From Planctomycetota bacterium (GTDB taxonomy: Bacteria > Planctomycetota > Phycisphaerae > WQYP01): a stretch of DNA of 16,540 bases. How positions within the stretch are numbered: the stretch's first letter is position 1; every line of letters begins with the position of its first letter. Position numbers and translations under genes: made by a program. Shown piece after piece: positions 14,328-16,540 of the stretch. The notes below the pieces were generated by a model. The model was not told the DNA's origin, did no database searches, and saw only the letters and a list, made by a program, of their open reading frames with translations. Location of the stretch: assembly GCA_021852225.1 (NCBI GenBank), contig JAJZOA010000030.1, positions 1 to 16,540 on the forward strand, read 5' to 3'.

Positions 14328-15767
14328 TTAAGCCGGCCAGACGCGAAGCAGGCGCGATGCATGCGGTGCAAGTTCCACCTTCAGGCCGGTCTTTACGATG
14401 CCCATGGTTTTGCGTTTCCACGGATCGCGCACCAGTTGTTGTGGTGTTAATCCCAGTGAATCAAAATCGACCGCTGCTTTGTCATGATGTTCGCCGCGGT
14501 TAAATGCGGCAATAACCACCGAGTTATCATGCAGTGGCCGCGTCCAGATTTCCAGCGGGCCATGCCGCGCTAAGCGCGATGCCTGCGCCCCACGAATGTC
14601 CTGGTTAATTGCAATTATTTCGGGATTGGTCAGCAGCCCATGAGTCCATTGGTCCAGACTGATTAATTCTCCACCCATCACCAGCGGCGAGGGTGCCATG
14701 GACCATAAATTCATCACCGTCCGTTGTTCGGCGCGCGTTAAATAACTCTCGCGCTGTTGGCCCACACTGGTATTGCCTACAGAAAGCCTTCCCAGCGGAA
14801 GCATATCCGCATCGGGCCAGTGGCCCGGGCCGCCGAAGCCGTGCCAGGCGGCCACCAGGTCAAAATGCCGGTTCAAACTTGCCCAGTTGTCCCAGAAATC
14901 GTTGCTGATGCGCCACATATTCGCCTCATGGCTTATGTTCGCGCCTTTGGCCAAAGGCGTTCGCCCTGGTGACGTGCTGAACACTATGGCGCGGCCGGTT
15001 AAGTCGATCGAGTCGCGAATCGCCTCTATTTCATAGATGTGATACGGTTGTGAAAGATCGTCCACTTTTATAAAATCAATCTCCCAATCCCGCGCGTATT
15101 GCTGAAAAAGAGAGTTGTACCATGCGCGGCCGGCCGCCGTATCGCCGCGAACGCCGTACATATCCCCATTCCAGGTGCAGGTGTCCTTTGTGTTGGCGGC
15201 ATCGCGGGCGTGAAAAGGGGAATTCCAGATCGGCGTATTCATTTCCACCGCACGGCGTGGAATGCCTCGCATAATATGAAAGCCGAATTTCAGGCCCATC
15301 GCGTGAATTCTTTTACTCAGCGGGGCAAAACCACGGCCATGACCTGCTGACGGAAATTTGTTTAGCGCCGGTTGCGGACGCCCGAAGGCGTCTATCTGCA
15401 GGGGGTCATTCTTTTTCACATGCGCCGTCGCCTGCCACGGATCAAACCATAAATAATCAATGATGCAGTATTTCCAGCCCATGGGCAGAAGATTCGCGCG
15501 CTGGTATTCCGCGTTGGCAAGATATTGTGCTTCAGTTACCGTCGCGCCGTAGGCATCATACGAATTCCACCCCATCGGCGGTGTAGGCGCGAATTGCCAG
15601 AATTCCGGGCCTTTCATTGCGGCAGATGCTTCAACCATGGCACCGTGCCCGCCAGTGCCCGCGGAGCACCCGGTCAAGCCAGTTGCCATCGCGCCAGCCG
15701 TCATGGCCGCACAGGACAAAACCGTACGCCTGGAAAACATAACGTCACGCATTGTAAAGTCTCGCAT
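14328..15767 (-). CDS. GH27 family alpha-galactosidase-type enzyme, predicted Tat lipoprotein
   Basis: This 479-residue retaining glycosidase shows the GH27 barrel from PTPPMGWNSYDAYG (61-74) onward. The predicted nucleophile is Asp236 in DFIKVDD. The acid/base is Asp290 in MWRISND, with Arg286 four residues before it, as in human alpha-galactosidase (Arg227 and Asp231). GGPGHWPDADML (312-323) and MNLWSMAPSPLVMGGEL (352-368) are further family blocks. A C-terminal beta-sandwich (about 395-479) completes the fold. Alpha-galactosidase is most likely, but GH27 also includes alpha-N-acetylgalactosaminidases. Export is predicted through Tat motif SRRTVLS (12-18) and lipobox LTGC with Cys34. ATGs at 15767, 15752 and 15740 all precede the Tat motif; none has a strong ribosome binding site, so the exact start is open. 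Confidence 0.95.
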   Translation of the reverse strand: MRDFTMRDVMFSRRTVLSCAAMTAGAMATGLTGCSAGTGGHGAMVEASAAMKGPEFWQFAPTPPMGWNSYDAYGATVTEAQYLANAEYQRANLLPMGWKYCIIDYLWFDPWQATAHVKKNDPLQIDAFGRPQPALNKFPSAGHGRGFAPLSKRIHAMGLKFGFHIMRGIPRRAVEMNTPIWNSPFHARDAANTKDTCTWNGDMYGVRGDTAAGRAWYNSLFQQYARDWEIDFIKVDDLSQPYHIYEIEAIRDSIDLTGRAIVFSTSPGRTPLAKGANISHEANMWRISNDFWDNWASLNRHFDLVAAWHGFGGPGHWPDADMLPLGRLSVGNTSVGQQRESYLTRAEQRTVMNLWSMAPSPLVMGGELISLDQWTHGLLTNPEIIAINQDIRGAQASRLARHGPLEIWTRPLHDNSVVIAAFNRGEHHDKAAVDFDSLGLTPQQLVRDPWKRKTMGIVKTGLKVELAPHASRLLRVWPA

Positions 15768-15784
15768 TTCCGCCGGTCCGCGGA

Positions 15785-15813
15785 ATGCTACCCAAAAGCC
15801 GGTCCGGCGGCAA
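15785..15813 (-). promoter_or_regulatory. Candidate promoter for the GH27 gene
   Basis: On the minus strand TTGCCG (15813-15808) is followed after 17 bases by TAGCAT (15790-15785), each matching four of six consensus positions. It lies about 18 bases before the upstream-most ATG. A 9-base direct repeat GCCGGTCCG (15772-15780 and 15798-15806) flanks the -10 box and could be a regulator site. Confidence 0.35.
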
Positions 15814-15893
15814 GACCGGGAATAAATGCGACGGCGTCTGACCTTCGCCTGTCCCCCGGCGACAGATTTGTTTCATCAATTGCGGTGGCGCAC

Positions 15894-15921
15894 TTTTCAT
15901 CCGGCCCGCAATAGCTAAAAT
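15894..15921 (+). promoter_or_regulatory. Candidate promoter for acnA
   Basis: TTTTCA (15894-15899) is followed after 16 bases by TAAAAT (15916-15921), a good -10 box. The predicted leader is about 68 bases to the ATG at 15996. Confidence 0.35.
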
Positions 15922-15995
15922 AAGGCCCGTGAAAGAGTCGGTGGTCTTGCCTGTCAAGCCGCTGAAATATCTTGCCGGAAACAAAAAGGAATCCC

Positions 15996-16540
15996 ATGAC
16001 CAGCAAACCAGCCCCTGATCTGTTTGGCGCTCGCGCGGAAATAGATACGCCATCCGGAAAAAAGACGATCTATCGTCTGGACGCTCTGTCGCAATTTGGC
16101 GCTGTTGATGAACTTCCCTACAGTATGAAAGTACTTCTGGAAGCCTGCCTGCGCCATTGCGATGGCGAACTGGTGACCAGGGAAGATGTCCAGGCCGTAG
16201 CCCGCTACGACGCCCGCAAAACCGGCGCGGTGGAAATTCCCTTTATGCCGGGCCGCGTGGTTTTGCAGGATTTTACCGGCGTGCCGGCGATGGTAGACCT
16301 TGCCGCCATGCGCGCCGCCATGGTCCGAATGGGTGGCGATCCGAAAAAGGTCAATCCCCTGGTTCCCTGCGATCTGGTGATTGACCACAGCGTGCAGGTG
16401 GATGCGTTTGCCAGCGGCATGGCGCTGCAAATTAACAGCGAGCATGAATTTGAGCGCAACCAGGAACGGTACCAGTTCCTCAAATGGGGACAGCAGGCCT
16501 TCAACAATTTCCGCGTGGTGCCGCCCGCAACCGGCATCGT
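15996..16540 (+). CDS. acnA: Aconitate hydratase A, N-terminal part (runs off right edge)
   Basis: The open frame starts at ATG 15996, with AAGGA about six bases upstream, and remains open to the window edge (181 codons). The sequence matches the N-terminus of AcnA/IRP1-type aconitases: a short helical lead, [44 protein letters not shown] and [15 protein letters not shown]. The His in DHSVQVD belongs to the conserved active-site region. The enzyme isomerises citrate to isocitrate in the TCA cycle using a [4Fe-4S] cluster; the cluster cysteines lie beyond the visible part. It is divergent from the GH27 gene, with 228 bases between the two starts. A long frame on the opposite strand (16445-15954) is only its shadow. 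Confidence 0.96.
   Translation, partial: MTSKPAPDLFGARAEIDTPSGKKTIYRLDALSQFGAVDELPYSMKVLLEACLRHCDGELVTREDVQAVARYDARKTGAVEIPFMPGRVVLQDFTGVPAMVDLAAMRAAMVRMGGDPKKVNPLVPCDLVIDHSVQVDAFASGMALQINSEHEFERNQERYQFLKWGQQAFNNFRVVPPATGI

Noticed and set aside
15954..16445. Minus-strand open frame of 163 codons opposite acnA
   Set aside because: It is antisense to the clear aconitase sequence, with His-rich, low-complexity composition.

Overview
The window looks like chromosomal DNA of a Planctomycetota bacterium, perhaps of the Phycisphaerae type. This is an inference from gene content. It carries two PEP-CTERM surface proteins, two Tat-type lipoprotein glycoside hydrolases, a secreted protein with a pseudopilin-like segment near its C-terminus, and a membrane-anchored coiled-coil/BRCT-like protein, mixed with ordinary housekeeping genes. 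Coding regions are moderately GC-rich. No CRISPR array, integrase, intact insertion sequence or phage gene was seen.

Layout. From the left, 1-2041 (minus) is the 5' part of a large secreted protein of unknown function that runs off the left edge. A tandem ACT-domain protein (minus) and a YkgJ-type cysteine-cluster protein (plus) follow, divergently arranged around a dyad. Next come rpiA (minus) and a CAT-anticodon tRNA (minus). An outer-membrane beta-barrel protein and a GH2 glycosidase (both minus) occupy 4565-7883. An FPP-synthase-type prenyltransferase (ispA) and trpA (both minus) occupy 8068-9834. A membrane-anchored coiled-coil protein with a BRCT-like C-terminus (minus) follows at 10200-11624.

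An 837-base gap of lower GC (11625-12461) then separates that gene from a divergent pair of PEP-CTERM genes (plus, 12462-14313). The gap holds several hairpins and promoter-like sequences on both strands. A convergent GH27 alpha-galactosidase-type gene (minus) follows, and the 5' part of acnA (plus) runs off the right edge.

How the genes fit together. rpiA, trpA, ispA and acnA serve pentose phosphate, tryptophan, isoprenoid and TCA metabolism and show no shared pathway; they are probably separate units. The accessory theme is the cell surface and polysaccharide use. GH2 and GH27 are both predicted Tat-exported lipoproteins likely to attack galactoside- or related sugar-containing glycans. The beta-barrel lies just downstream of GH2. 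The two PEP-CTERM proteins are predicted substrates of an exosortase that is not encoded here.

The most interesting parts are the BRCT-like fold on a membrane protein, the pseudopilin-like segment inside the large secreted protein, and the structured gap 11625-12461, which may encode regulatory RNA leaders or the remains of a decayed gene. All functional calls come from reading motifs by eye; no database search was run.
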